A stretch of DNA of 64,000 nt from Phaeobacter bryozoorum. GTDB lineage: Bacteria > Pseudomonadota > Alphaproteobacteria > Rhodobacterales > Rhodobacteraceae. The translations under genes were made by a program, and so were the position numbers. Under the pieces are notes generated by a model that saw only the letters and a list, made by a program, of their open reading frames with translations, was not told the DNA's origin and searched no databases. Location of the stretch: the NCBI RefSeq assembly GCF_041893525.1, contig NZ_CP169068.1; one strand, given 5' to 3'. This document shows positions 36,322 to 44,765 of this stretch, in pieces (positions within the stretch are counted from its first letter, which is position 1; each line of letters starts with the position of its first letter).

Positions 36322-37272
36322 ATGTCGTCCATCCGCAGCACGCCCGGCAACATGAACAGCTATGCCAGAGACACTGGATCACGACGTGAGGCGATGCGCA
36401 GCGCACGAGATCTCTCTTATGCGCATTCCGCCCAGACCCGGCCGGGACGGGCGATGATCCGGGTGATGGAGAATGCCACCGGGCGGCTACAGCTGATCAA
36501 ACGTGCCGAAGGCTATGAGGCGGATGTCGCCGCCGGGCAGAGCTTCTGGACTGTCATGCGCGACCGCTACGGGCTGCAGCTGGAGCTGCTGGGAGGCACG
36601 CTTGCCAATATCCCGAAGGATCAGCCGGTGGTGGTGATCGCCAATCATCCCTACGGTATTCTGGATGGTCTGATGCTGGGGCATATCCTGTCCGAGGCGC
36701 GGGGCGATTTCCGCATTCTGGCGCATCAGGTGTTTCGCAAGGCCGACGATCTGTCCCGCGTTATCCTGCCGATTGATTTTGCCGAAACCAAGGCGGCACT
36801 GAAGACCAATCTGGAGACCCGCAAGACCGCACTGGACTATCTGGGTCAGGGCGGCGCGATCGGCATCTTTCCGGGCGGCACAGTGTCCACCGCCGCGCGG
36901 CCCTTTCTGCGGCCGATGGTGCCGCCGATGGATCCGGTCTGGCGTGGCTTTACTGCGCGGATGATCGCCAAATCTCGCGCGGTTGTGGTGCCGATCTACT
37001 TCGACGGGCATACCTCCCGGCTGTTCCAGATCGCCAGCCATGTCCACCCGACTTTGCGTATGGGCCTGTTGATCAAGGAGTTTCGCAAACGGGTGGATAC
37101 GCCGGTCCGGGTCGCCATCGGCAGCCCGATCGGGCGCGAGATCCTCGATCCGCTGGCAGGTGACGCAAAAGCAATGATGGATTTCCTGCGCAAAGCCACG
37201 TATGAGCTGTCTCCGAAACCACTCAAATCCTATGACTATGGGTATGAGTTTGAGGAGAAACACCGCGCCTGA
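36322..37272 (+). CDS. lysophospholipid acyltransferase family protein
   Basis: The 316-residue product has the acyltransferase motifs VVVIANHPYGILDG (catalytic His, with HX5D spacing rather than the usual HX4D) and GAIGIFPGGTV (motif III). Such enzymes acylate glycerol phosphate or lyso-ornithine lipid at the inner membrane. The spacing is that of the hemolysin-like/OlsA-type branch, an inference. The start at 36322 follows CGAGG; a longer frame from 36280 lacks conserved sequence. It precedes murI by 20 bp, so the two are probably cotranscribed. Confidence 0.85.
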   Translation: MSSIRSTPGNMNSYARDTGSRREAMRSARDLSYAHSAQTRPGRAMIRVMENATGRLQLIKRAEGYEADVAAGQSFWTVMRDRYGLQLELLGGTLANIPKDQPVVVIANHPYGILDGLMLGHILSEARGDFRILAHQVFRKADDLSRVILPIDFAETKAALKTNLETRKTALDYLGQGGAIGIFPGGTVSTAARPFLRPMVPPMDPVWRGFTARMIAKSRAVVVPIYFDGHTSRLFQIASHVHPTLRMGLLIKEFRKRVDTPVRVAIGSPIGREILDPLAGDAKAMMDFLRKATYELSPKPLKSYDYGYEFEEKHRA

Positions 37273-37292
37273 GCGGTGAGCGAGAGAGACAG

Positions 37293-38102
37293 ATGGCTGT
37301 AGGTATCTTTGATTCCGGCCTTGGCGGGCTGACGGTTCTGAATGCCGCGCAGGAGCGGCTGCCGGATGTGGACTTCCTCTACTACGCGGACAGCGCCCAT
37401 GCGCCCTATGGCGTGCGCGATGCCGAAGACATTTACCAGCTGACCAAGGCCGCAGTTGAAGACATGTGGTCGAAGGGCTGCGATCTGGTCATTCTGGCCT
37501 GCAACACCGCCTCGGCGGCGGCGCTGCGCCGGATGCAGGAAGGCGGGCTGCCCGAGGGCAAGCGCGTGCTGGGTGTGTTTGTCCCTCTCATCGAAGCGCT
37601 GACCGAGCGGCAGTGGGGCGACAATTCGCCGCCGCGCGAAGTTGCGGTGAAACATGTCGCGCTGTTTGCAACGCCCGCCACCGTCTCCAGCCGCGCGTTC
37701 CAGCGTGAACTAGCGTTCCGCGCCATCGGCGTCGATGTCGAGGCGCAGGCCTGCGGTGGTGTTGTGGATGCCATCGAAGACGGCGACATGATCCTTGCCG
37801 AGGCGCTGGTGCGCAGCCATGTCGATGCGCTGAAGCGCAAGATGCCACAGCCGCAGGCGGCGATCCTTGGCTGCACCCATTACCCGCTGATGGAAGATAT
37901 CTTTCAGGCGGCTCTGGGCGACGGGGTTCAGGTGTTCAGCCAGGGCAAACTGGTGGCCGAGAGCCTTGCCGACTATCTGGAGCGTCATCCCCATATGATG
38001 GGCTCGGGGCAGGGCGGGTTCTACACCACCGGTGTGCCGAGCCGCGTCAGCGATCGCGCCACGCAGTTCTTGCGACGAGAGATGATCTTTCAGGCGGCCT
38101 GA
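37293..38102 (+). CDS. murI: glutamate racemase
   Basis: Makes D-glutamate for peptidoglycan. The 269-residue enzyme has FDSGLGGLTVLN at its start, the first catalytic Cys in LACNTASAAAL (about residue 69) and the second in LGCTHYPLM (about 193). The start is at 37293, with GAGAGA upstream. It is close behind the acyltransferase and 127 bp ahead of argC. Confidence 0.94.
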   Translation: MAVGIFDSGLGGLTVLNAAQERLPDVDFLYYADSAHAPYGVRDAEDIYQLTKAAVEDMWSKGCDLVILACNTASAAALRRMQEGGLPEGKRVLGVFVPLIEALTERQWGDNSPPREVAVKHVALFATPATVSSRAFQRELAFRAIGVDVEAQACGGVVDAIEDGDMILAEALVRSHVDALKRKMPQPQAAILGCTHYPLMEDIFQAALGDGVQVFSQGKLVAESLADYLERHPHMMGSGQGGFYTTGVPSRVSDRATQFLRREMIFQAA

Positions 38103-38229
38103 GCCGCGCCGGTGAGCGGATTTCGGCGATTGTTTGATCTGCCGCAACTCTGGTCACCACCGTCTTTGCTATCACTGCCGCAATCTCGACGCGGCATCTC
38201 GTTCTTCCCTCGTTTCAAAGAGGTCCATG

Positions 38230-39258
38230 ATGACCCATAAAGTAGCTATTCTGGGCGCCTCCGGTTACACCGGCGCTGAACTGGTGCGGCTGATTGATCA
38301 GCACCCCATGATCGAAATTGTCGCCCTCTCTGCCGACCGCAAGGCAGGCATGACCATGGCCGAGGTGTTCCCGCATCTGCGCCATATGGATCTGCCGGTG
38401 CTCTGCAAGATTGACGAAATCGACTTTGCGGGCATCGACCTGTGTTTCTGCGCGCTGCCGCATAAGACCAGCCAGGACGTGATTGCCGCCCTGCCGCAGG
38501 ATCTGAAGATCGTGGATCTGTCGGCGGATTTCCGGCTGCGCGATCCTGCGGAATATGAAAAATGGTACGGCAACCCCCATGCCGCGCTGGCGCAGCAGAA
38601 AGAGGCGGTCTATGGCCTGACCGAATTCTACCGCGAGGGAATCAGATCCGCGCGGCTGGTGGCCGGCACTGGCTGTAATGCGGCCACTGGCCAGTTCGCG
38701 CTGCGCCCGCTGATCGCGGCCGGGGTGATTGATCTCGATGACATCATTCTGGACCTGAAATGCGCCGTTTCCGGCGCTGGCCGCAGCCTGAAGGAAAACC
38801 TGCTGCACGCCGAGCTGAGCGAAGGGTACCACGGCTATGCCATCGGTGGCACGCACCGCCATCTGGGCGAGTTTGACCAGGAGTTTTCCAAGATCGCAGG
38901 CCGCCCGGTCAAGGTGCAGTTCACCCCGCATCTGGTGCCGGCCAACCGCGGCATTCTGGCCACCGTCTATGTCAAAGGAGACGCGCAGACGATCCATCAG
39001 ACCTTTGCCAGCGCTTATGCGGATGAGCCCTTCATCGAGCTGCTGCCCTTTGGTGAGGCGCCCTCCACGCGGCATGTCCGTGGCTCCAACTTCTGCCACA
39101 TCGGGGTCGCTGCAGACCGCATCGAAGGCCGCGCCATCATCGTTGCGGCACTTGATAACCTGACAAAAGGTAGCAGCGGGCAAGCCTTGCAGAACGCCAA
39201 CCTGATGTTAGGTGAAGAGGAAACCACGGGGCTGATGATGGCGCCGCTGTTCCCCTGA
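38230..39258 (+). CDS. argC: N-acetyl-gamma-glutamyl-phosphate reductase
   Basis: Reduces N-acetylglutamyl phosphate in arginine synthesis. The 342-residue product begins MTHKVAILGASGYTGAELVRL (NADP motif). The catalytic Cys is in VAGTGCNAATGQFALRP and a His in GGTHRHLGEF. This is the shorter-type ArgC with GTGC in place of NPGC. ATG 38230 and ATG 38227 are adjacent; I chose the second for its 6-bp spacing to AGAGG. It is followed by ccmE 51 bp later. Confidence 0.92.
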   Translation: MTHKVAILGASGYTGAELVRLIDQHPMIEIVALSADRKAGMTMAEVFPHLRHMDLPVLCKIDEIDFAGIDLCFCALPHKTSQDVIAALPQDLKIVDLSADFRLRDPAEYEKWYGNPHAALAQQKEAVYGLTEFYREGIRSARLVAGTGCNAATGQFALRPLIAAGVIDLDDIILDLKCAVSGAGRSLKENLLHAELSEGYHGYAIGGTHRHLGEFDQEFSKIAGRPVKVQFTPHLVPANRGILATVYVKGDAQTIHQTFASAYADEPFIELLPFGEAPSTRHVRGSNFCHIGVAADRIEGRAIIVAALDNLTKGSSGQALQNANLMLGEEETTGLMMAPLFP

Positions 39259-39309
39259 TACCCGATTGTCTGGCGCCCTCCGGCGCCGGACCGCACCCAA
39301 GAGGCTCCG

Positions 39310-39753
39310 ATGAAGTCACTGAAGAAACAACGCCGTATCCAGATCATCGCGCTCACAACTGTGGCGCTGGTGGTGGCGACGGCGTTGATTGGCTACGCCA
39401 TGCGCGACGGCATCAATTTCTTCCGCTCGCCCAGCCAGGTGATTGCGGCGCCACCGGAGGCAAGCGAGGTCTTTCGCATCGGCGGGCTGGTCGAGGAGGG
39501 CAGCATCGTGCGTGGTCAGGGCGAGACCCTGCGCTTTGTGGTGACGGATGGCGGCGCCTCGGTCCCGGTCACCTATACCGGTGTGCTGCCGGATCTGTTC
39601 TCTGAGAACCAGGGTATGGTCGGCACCGGACGCTACATCAATGGCGTGTTTGAAGCCTCTGAAATACTTGCCAAACATGATGAGACCTATATGCCGAAAG
39701 AGGTCATGGACGCGCTAAAGGAACAAGGCGTGTATCAGGCCCCGGAGAGCTGA
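39310..39753 (+). CDS. ccmE: cytochrome c-type biogenesis protein CcmE
   Basis: The periplasmic heme chaperone of the system I cytochrome c maturation pathway. The 147-residue protein has an N-terminal membrane anchor (IIALTTVALVVATALIGYAM) and the heme-binding His in LAKHDETYMP with the conserved Tyr. The ATG follows GAGGCTCC. The ccm locus continues with ccmF and ccmH at 41.2 kb, interrupted by two lysis genes. Other ccm genes (ccmA-D, ccmG) are not in the window. Confidence 0.94.
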   Translation: MKSLKKQRRIQIIALTTVALVVATALIGYAMRDGINFFRSPSQVIAAPPEASEVFRIGGLVEEGSIVRGQGETLRFVVTDGGASVPVTYTGVLPDLFSENQGMVGTGRYINGVFEASEILAKHDETYMPKEVMDALKEQGVYQAPES

Positions 39754-39771
39754 TCCTCCAGTTGTCTTGAC

Positions 39772-39813
39772 ACCCGATCACGCGCTCGGATCGGGTGTTG
39801 CGATCCGAGCGCG
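39772..39813. promoter_or_regulatory. two mutually exclusive hairpins between ccmE and the endolysin gene
   Basis: ACCCGATC (39772-39779) pairs with GATCGGGT (39789-39796). CGCGCTCGGATC (39781-39792) pairs perfectly with GATCCGAGCGCG (39802-39813). The pairs overlap, so only one can form. No T run follows. A TTGACA just precedes them (39768-39773). Confidence 0.55.
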
Positions 39814-39883
39814 CGCCGAGGTCCGGGTGCGCTCATTTTTCATTGTCATGCTGGTGTCCCGAACCAATCAAAGGGACTGACCC

Positions 39884-40495
39884 ATGCAGGACATCAAAGC
39901 CATCGCTCAGGAAATCATTGCCCGCGAAGGCGGCTATGTGGACGACCCGGATGATCCCGGCGGCGCCACCAAACACGGTGTGACCCTCGGCACGCTCCAG
40001 CGCCTCGGCATGGATCTGACCGGCGATGGTGACATCGACAAGGCGGATGTCGCGGCTGTCAGCGAGGCGCAGGCGGTGGATCTCTACATCCGGCATTACT
40101 TCGACCGGCCCCGGATTGCGGCGCTGCCGGAGGTGCTTCAGCCCTCGGTCTTTGACATGTATGTAAATGCCGGCGCCAATGCGGTGCGGATTTTGCAGCG
40201 CCTGCTGGTGCAGATGGGCTATGAGCTGGCAGTGGATGGGCGGATCGGCCCGCAGACCGCCACGGCGGCCCGCGCGGCGGCCAAGATCGGCCGCGTTGCG
40301 CTGCGGGACGCCTATGGCGTGGCCCGGCGGAACTATTACTTTCGCATTGCCGACCGGCGTCCGGCCAGCCGCAAATATGCCCGAACCCGCAAGGGCGGCA
40401 AGGGTGGCTGGATCCTGCGGGCCGAAAGCTTCATCTCGCCGCAATATCACCTCAGCCCGGCAGAATTTCAGGCACGGGTGGCGACATGGGGCTGA
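39884..40495 (+). CDS. GTA-type endolysin, glycoside hydrolase 108 family
   Basis: A 203-residue peptidoglycan hydrolase with the GH108 signature EGGYVDDPDDPGGATKHGVT (residues about 14-34), where Glu is the catalytic acid. The C-terminal part has DGRIGPQTATAARAA, a peptidoglycan-binding-3-like region. No signal peptide is present, so export would need a holin. The next gene, overlapping by 10 bp, is that holin. The pair matches the lysis genes of gene transfer agents in Rhodobacterales, which lie outside the GTA structural cluster. No structural GTA genes are present here. Confidence 0.85.
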   Translation: MQDIKAIAQEIIAREGGYVDDPDDPGGATKHGVTLGTLQRLGMDLTGDGDIDKADVAAVSEAQAVDLYIRHYFDRPRIAALPEVLQPSVFDMYVNAGANAVRILQRLLVQMGYELAVDGRIGPQTATAARAAAKIGRVALRDAYGVARRNYYFRIADRRPASRKYARTRKGGKGGWILRAESFISPQYHLSPAEFQARVATWG

Positions 40496-41094
40496 TTGCG
40501 GATGTGCTGCGGGGCCTGTTCGGCCGGGAGCGGAATGTCGTTGTCGAAACGCTGGAGGTGTTTCGCGAGAACGCCGAAGCCGGTGCGGAGCGGGATCAGG
40601 CGCGCCGCGCAGATGCGCTGGCCCAGCTGGCGGCGGAATTTGCCCGTGGCGGCGGCGGCGCGCCCAGAGGCTGGTTCGATCGCTGGATGGACGGGCTGAA
40701 CCGGCTGCCGCGGCCCTTGCTGGCGCTCTCGACGCTGGCGCTGCTCGGCTCGGCGATGGTGGATCCCGTGTGGTTTGCGGCCCGAATGCAGGGACTGGCG
40801 CTGGTCCCGGAGCCGCTGTGGTGGTTGCTGGGGGTGATTGTCTCCTTCTATTTCGGGGCACGCCAGCAGCTCAAGAGCCAGGGGTTCCAGCGCGAGATCG
40901 CCGAAAGCCTCGCGCAGGTTCCAGCGGTCGCGGCGAATGTCGCCCGGATCGACGCGCTGCGCCGCGCTGACCCTCAGGCCCCGGCATCGGCAAACTCACC
41001 GGTGCTGCATGGTGATGTCGACGCAAGTGATTATGATCTCGTTGAAAATCCAGCGCTGGAGGACTGGATGGCCCTCTCCCGAGCAGCCAGGTGA
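40486..41094 (+). CDS. GTA-type holin (3TM)
   Basis: A 202-residue protein. Residues about 75-130 form two or three membrane segments (LLALSTLALLGSAMV, EPLWWLLGVIVSFYF), followed by a charged, Ala-rich cytoplasmic tail. This matches the family of three-TM holins for gene transfer agent release (Pfam GTA_holin_3TM, by memory of the family). It would form the lesion that lets the endolysin reach the wall. Overlap with the endolysin and 108-bp spacing to ccmF place it as the second gene of a two-gene unit. Confidence 0.85.
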   Translation: MGLIADVLRGLFGRERNVVVETLEVFRENAEAGAERDQARRADALAQLAAEFARGGGGAPRGWFDRWMDGLNRLPRPLLALSTLALLGSAMVDPVWFAARMQGLALVPEPLWWLLGVIVSFYFGARQQLKSQGFQREIAESLAQVPAVAANVARIDALRRADPQAPASANSPVLHGDVDASDYDLVENPALEDWMALSRAAR

Positions 41095-41201
41095 CAGGGG
41101 TGGTGTACGCGATGCCTGTGCCCTCAGAACAGCGCACACTGCGGCGTGAGGACGCGCCGATTGCGATTGGCGACCTTGCCGGATCGCCCTATAGATAGGC
41201 T

Positions 41202-43166
41202 ATGATTACAGAACTCGGTCACTTCGCCCTCATCCTTGCCTTTGTGATTGCCACCGTGCAGATGGTGGTGCCCTTGGTTGGCGCCCATTTCCGCTGGCCC
41301 GGCTGGATGTCGGTGGCCGAGCCTGCGGCGCAGGCGCAGTTCTTCTTTACCGCCTTTTCCTTTGGGGCGTTGATGTGGGCCTTTATCACGTCGGATTTCT
41401 CGCTGCGGCTGGTGGCGCTGAACAGCCATTCCGCCAAGCCGATGCTTTACAAAATCTCCGGCACCTGGGGCAATCACGAAGGGTCGATGCTGCTCTGGGT
41501 GCTGATTGTCAGCCTGTTTGGCGCCGTGGCCTCGGTCTTTGGCAATGGCCTGCCGCCAACGCTGAAGGCCCGGGTGCTGTCAGTACAGGCGGCGATTGGC
41601 GTGGCGTTCTTTGCCTTCATCCTGTTTACCTCAAACCCGTTCCTGCGCCTTGCGGTGCCGCCGTTTGACGGGCAGGGGCTGAACCCCTTGTTGCAGGACC
41701 CTGGTCTCGCCTTTCATCCGCCGTTCCTCTACCTCGGCTATGTCGGCCTGAGCATGGCGTTTTCCTTTGCCGTGGCGGCGCTGATCGAGGGGCGGATTGA
41801 CGCCGCGTGGGGGCGCTGGGTCAGGCCCTGGACCTTGGCGGCCTGGATCTTTCTCACCATCGGTATCGCGCTGGGGTCCTGGTGGGCCTATTACGAGCTG
41901 GGCTGGGGCGGCTTCTGGTTCTGGGATCCGGTGGAAAATGCCTCCTTCATGCCCTGGCTGCTGGCGGCAGCGCTGCTGCATTCCGCCATCGTGGTGGAAA
42001 AGCGCGAAGCCCTGAAAAGCTGGACCATCCTGCTGGCAATTCTTGCCTTTGGCTTTTCGCTGATTGGCACGTTTATCGTGCGATCCGGCCTGCTGACCTC
42101 GGTCCATGCCTTTGCCAGCGACCCGGAGCGCGGGGTGTTCATCCTCTATATTCTGGCGATTTTCACCGGTGGCGCGCTGCTGCTGTTTGCGCTGCGTGCG
42201 CAGGCGATGCAGGCCAAGGGGGTCTTTGGCCTCGTCAGCCGCGAGACCGCGCTGGTGGCCAATAACATCCTGCTGGCGGTGAGCTGTTTTGTCGTCTTCT
42301 TCGGCACGCTCTGGCCGGTGGTGGCGGAGATGGCCTTTGATCGCAAGCTGAGTGTGGGTCCGCCGTTCTTCAACGCAGCCTTCACCCCCTTCATGGTGGT
42401 GCTCGGCGCGATCCTGCCGGTGGGTGCGATGCTGCCGTGGAAACGCGGCCTTCTGGCGCGCACGGCCTGGCGGCTGCGTTTTGTCTTTGCGCTGGCGCTG
42501 GCGTTTGGCGTGCTGGCCTGGGCGATGCAGACCGGCCGGTCCGGCCTGGGGCCAATCGGGCTGTTCCTCGGGGTGTGGATCGTGGTTGGCGCCTTTGCTG
42601 ACCTCTGGCTGCGGGGCAGCGCGACCGGGCGCTGGCAGCGTCTGTTGCGCCTGCCGCGTGCGGATTGGGGCAAGGCGCTGGCCCATGCCGGTCTGGGGGT
42701 CACGATCTTTGCCATCGCCGGGCTGACCGCCTGGCAGGACGAAGACATTCGCGTGGCCGAGGTGAACCGGCCCTTCGACGTCGGCGCCTATACGCTGGAG
42801 CTGCAGGCCGTCCGCCGGGTGCAGGGGCCGAATTATTTCAGCACCATGGCGGATATCGAAGTGACCCGGGCAGGGCGGTTCGTGGCGCTGCTGAACCCGG
42901 AGAAGCGTGAGTATCCGGTGTCGCGGATGCCGACCACCGAGGCGGCGATAGACTACCGGTTCCTGCGCGATCTCTATGTGGTGATCGGCGACCAGCAGGC
43001 CAATGGTGGCTGGACGGTACGGACCTATATCAAACCGCTGGCGAACTGGATCTGGGGTGGCTGCCTGTTGATGGCCTTGGGTGGTCTGCTGAGCCTGAGT
43101 GACCGTCGTTTCCGCGTTGCGGCAGGGGCGCGCCGCGCCCCGCGTGAAGGAGTGCCCGCCGAATGA
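41202..43166 (+). CDS. ccmF: heme lyase subunit CcmF
   Basis: A 654-residue membrane protein with many membrane segments, the heme lyase core of system I cytochrome c maturation. The tryptophan-rich WWD-type motif is visible in GWGGFWFWDPVENASFMPW (about residues 233-251). A C-terminal periplasmic domain and a final membrane segment (IWGGCLLMALGGLLSL) follow. Its stop overlaps the ccmH start by 4 bp. No strong ribosome binding site was seen upstream. Confidence 0.95.
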   Translation: MITELGHFALILAFVIATVQMVVPLVGAHFRWPGWMSVAEPAAQAQFFFTAFSFGALMWAFITSDFSLRLVALNSHSAKPMLYKISGTWGNHEGSMLLWVLIVSLFGAVASVFGNGLPPTLKARVLSVQAAIGVAFFAFILFTSNPFLRLAVPPFDGQGLNPLLQDPGLAFHPPFLYLGYVGLSMAFSFAVAALIEGRIDAAWGRWVRPWTLAAWIFLTIGIALGSWWAYYELGWGGFWFWDPVENASFMPWLLAAALLHSAIVVEKREALKSWTILLAILAFGFSLIGTFIVRSGLLTSVHAFASDPERGVFILYILAIFTGGALLLFALRAQAMQAKGVFGLVSRETALVANNILLAVSCFVVFFGTLWPVVAEMAFDRKLSVGPPFFNAAFTPFMVVLGAILPVGAMLPWKRGLLARTAWRLRFVFALALAFGVLAWAMQTGRSGLGPIGLFLGVWIVVGAFADLWLRGSATGRWQRLLRLPRADWGKALAHAGLGVTIFAIAGLTAWQDEDIRVAEVNRPFDVGAYTLELQAVRRVQGPNYFSTMADIEVTRAGRFVALLNPEKREYPVSRMPTTEAAIDYRFLRDLYVVIGDQQANGGWTVRTYIKPLANWIWGGCLLMALGGLLSLSDRRFRVAAGARRAPREGVPAE

Positions 43167-43657
43167 CACGACTGTTTCTTGCCCGGCTGTTGCTGGCGTT
43201 GACGCTGCTGGCTCCGATGGTTGCCACCGGCACCCCGGCGCTGGCGGTTGAACCTGACGAAATTCTTGATGATCCGGTTCTGGAAAGTCGCGCGCGTGAG
43301 CTGTCCAAGGATCTGCGCTGTCTGGTCTGCCGCAACGAGAATATCGACGAAAGCAATGCCGATCTGGCCCGTGATCTGCGCCTGCTGGTGCGCGAGCGGC
43401 TGGTGGCCGGTGACAGCGACGCCGAGGCGATGGCCTTCATCGTGGAGCGCTACGGCGAATATGTGTTGCTCAGCCCGCGTGCAAATGGTGCCAACTGGCT
43501 GCTTTATGCCGCCGGTCCGCTGATGCTGGTGATGGCGCTGCTGCTGGCCGGGGGCTATATCCGCGCCCGCAGCCGCACTCCGGAGGCGGAGGACCCCGGC
43601 GCCGACAGCCTTAGCGCGCAGGAACGTGCGCAGCTCGATCGCATCCTGAAAGACTGA
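43163..43657 (+). CDS. ccmH: cytochrome c-type biogenesis protein CcmH
   Basis: A 164-residue thiol-disulfide protein with an N-terminal signal peptide (LLLALTLLAPMVATGTPALA) and the LRCLVCRNENIDESNADLA motif holding its redox CXXC pair (about residues 53-56). One membrane segment lies near residue 115. It reduces apocytochrome c cysteines for heme attachment with CcmF. The ATG follows AAGGAG inside the end of ccmF. It is the short form without the CcmI part. Confidence 0.93.
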   Translation: MTRLFLARLLLALTLLAPMVATGTPALAVEPDEILDDPVLESRARELSKDLRCLVCRNENIDESNADLARDLRLLVRERLVAGDSDAEAMAFIVERYGEYVLLSPRANGANWLLYAAGPLMLVMALLLAGGYIRARSRTPEAEDPGADSLSAQERAQLDRILKD

Positions 43658-43837
43658 GCCACCAAGACGCGCCGCGCGGATGGGGGCGACTGGACCGCCC
43701 ATACAACCGCAGCGGCACAGCGCCGGCCAGCGCCCCCCCGCGGGTGGTTTTGCAGTAAGAGGTTACGCGGCGTTTGCCTTTTCCTGCGGGCTTGCATAGG
43801 CAAGTCTGCGAAAAACCTTTAACCACGAGGCCCTTTG

Positions 43838-44614
43838 ATGGATTACAAGGAAATTCTGTTCTCGCTGGAAGACGGCTTGGCCGTTGTGACGCTGAACCGA
43901 CCCGCAAAGATGAACGCGCTGACCGGTCTGACGCGGGCGGAGATCACCCATGCGATGCAGCGCGCGGGCAAAGAGGCCCGTGCGGTGGTCCTGACCGGTT
44001 CCGGCGTGTCATTCTGTTCGGGGCAGGATCTGTCCGACGCCGCAAGCCAGGGCAAGCTGGATCTGGAACGGACGCTGCGGGATGAATACACCCCGATGCT
44101 GGAGGCGATCTATAACTGCCCGGTGCCCACCATTGCCGCTGTAAACGGCCCGGCTGCGGGTGCGGGTGCCAATCTGGCGCTGGCCGCCGATGTGGTGATC
44201 GCCACCGAGAGCGCTTATTTCATGCAGGCCTTTGCCCGTATTGGCCTCATGCCGGATGCCGGCGGCACCTGGTTCATGCCGCGCCAGATGGGCATGGCCA
44301 AGGCAATGGGGGCCGCGCTGTTTGCTGATAAGATCTCCGCCAAACAGGCGAGCGACTGGGGCATGATCTGGGAAGCCATTCCCGACGCCGAATTTGACGC
44401 CCATTGGCGCGCCCGTGCGGCCTATCTGGCGAATGGCCCGACCCGTGCGTTCGGCGCGATCAAGAGCGCGATCCGCGATGGCTATGGCAACAGCCTGCCG
44501 GAGCAGCTGTCCGAGGAGGCCCATCTGCAAGGCCAATGCGGCAAGACCCGGGACTTCATGGAAGGGGTCACCGCTTTTATGGAAAAACGCCCCGCGAAGT
44601 TCGAAGGCCGCTAA
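43838..44614 (+). CDS. enoyl-CoA hydratase/isomerase family protein, PaaG-like
   Basis: A 258-residue crotonase-fold enzyme with FCSGQDLSDAA (about 55-65), GPAAGAGANLALAADVVIA and MPDAGGTWFMPRQMG. The Asp in MPDAGG is the catalytic position in PaaG-type isomerases. It may act in phenylacetate or fatty acyl-CoA degradation; there are no other paa genes near. The ATG 43838 follows CGAGG; the preceding TTG is an alternative. A strong terminator follows. Confidence 0.87.
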   Translation: MDYKEILFSLEDGLAVVTLNRPAKMNALTGLTRAEITHAMQRAGKEARAVVLTGSGVSFCSGQDLSDAASQGKLDLERTLRDEYTPMLEAIYNCPVPTIAAVNGPAAGAGANLALAADVVIATESAYFMQAFARIGLMPDAGGTWFMPRQMGMAKAMGAALFADKISAKQASDWGMIWEAIPDAEFDAHWRARAAYLANGPTRAFGAIKSAIRDGYGNSLPEQLSEEAHLQGQCGKTRDFMEGVTAFMEKRPAKFEGR

Positions 44615-44656
44615 GACGGTGCAATCCGTGATCGGCTGATGCCGTTCCTGAAATGC

Positions 44657-44705
44657 AAAACCCGCCCCTGATGCGCATCGACTGCGCGGGGGCGGGTTTC
44701 TTTTT
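44657..44705 (+). terminator. terminator after the PaaG-like gene
   Basis: AAACCCGCCCC / GGGGCGGGTTT stem with an inner GATGCGCATC palindrome, followed by CTTTTT. Confidence 0.85.
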
Positions 44706-44765
44706 GCGCCAAGGGTCCTGCCGGACCGGGCCGGATCAATTGACCCGGCCCGGCAGATCACCTGG

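Noticed and set aside
39884..41094. Prophage remnant
   Set aside because: Only an endolysin and holin of GTA type are present, with no integrase, repressor or structural genes, and they sit in a ccm locus.
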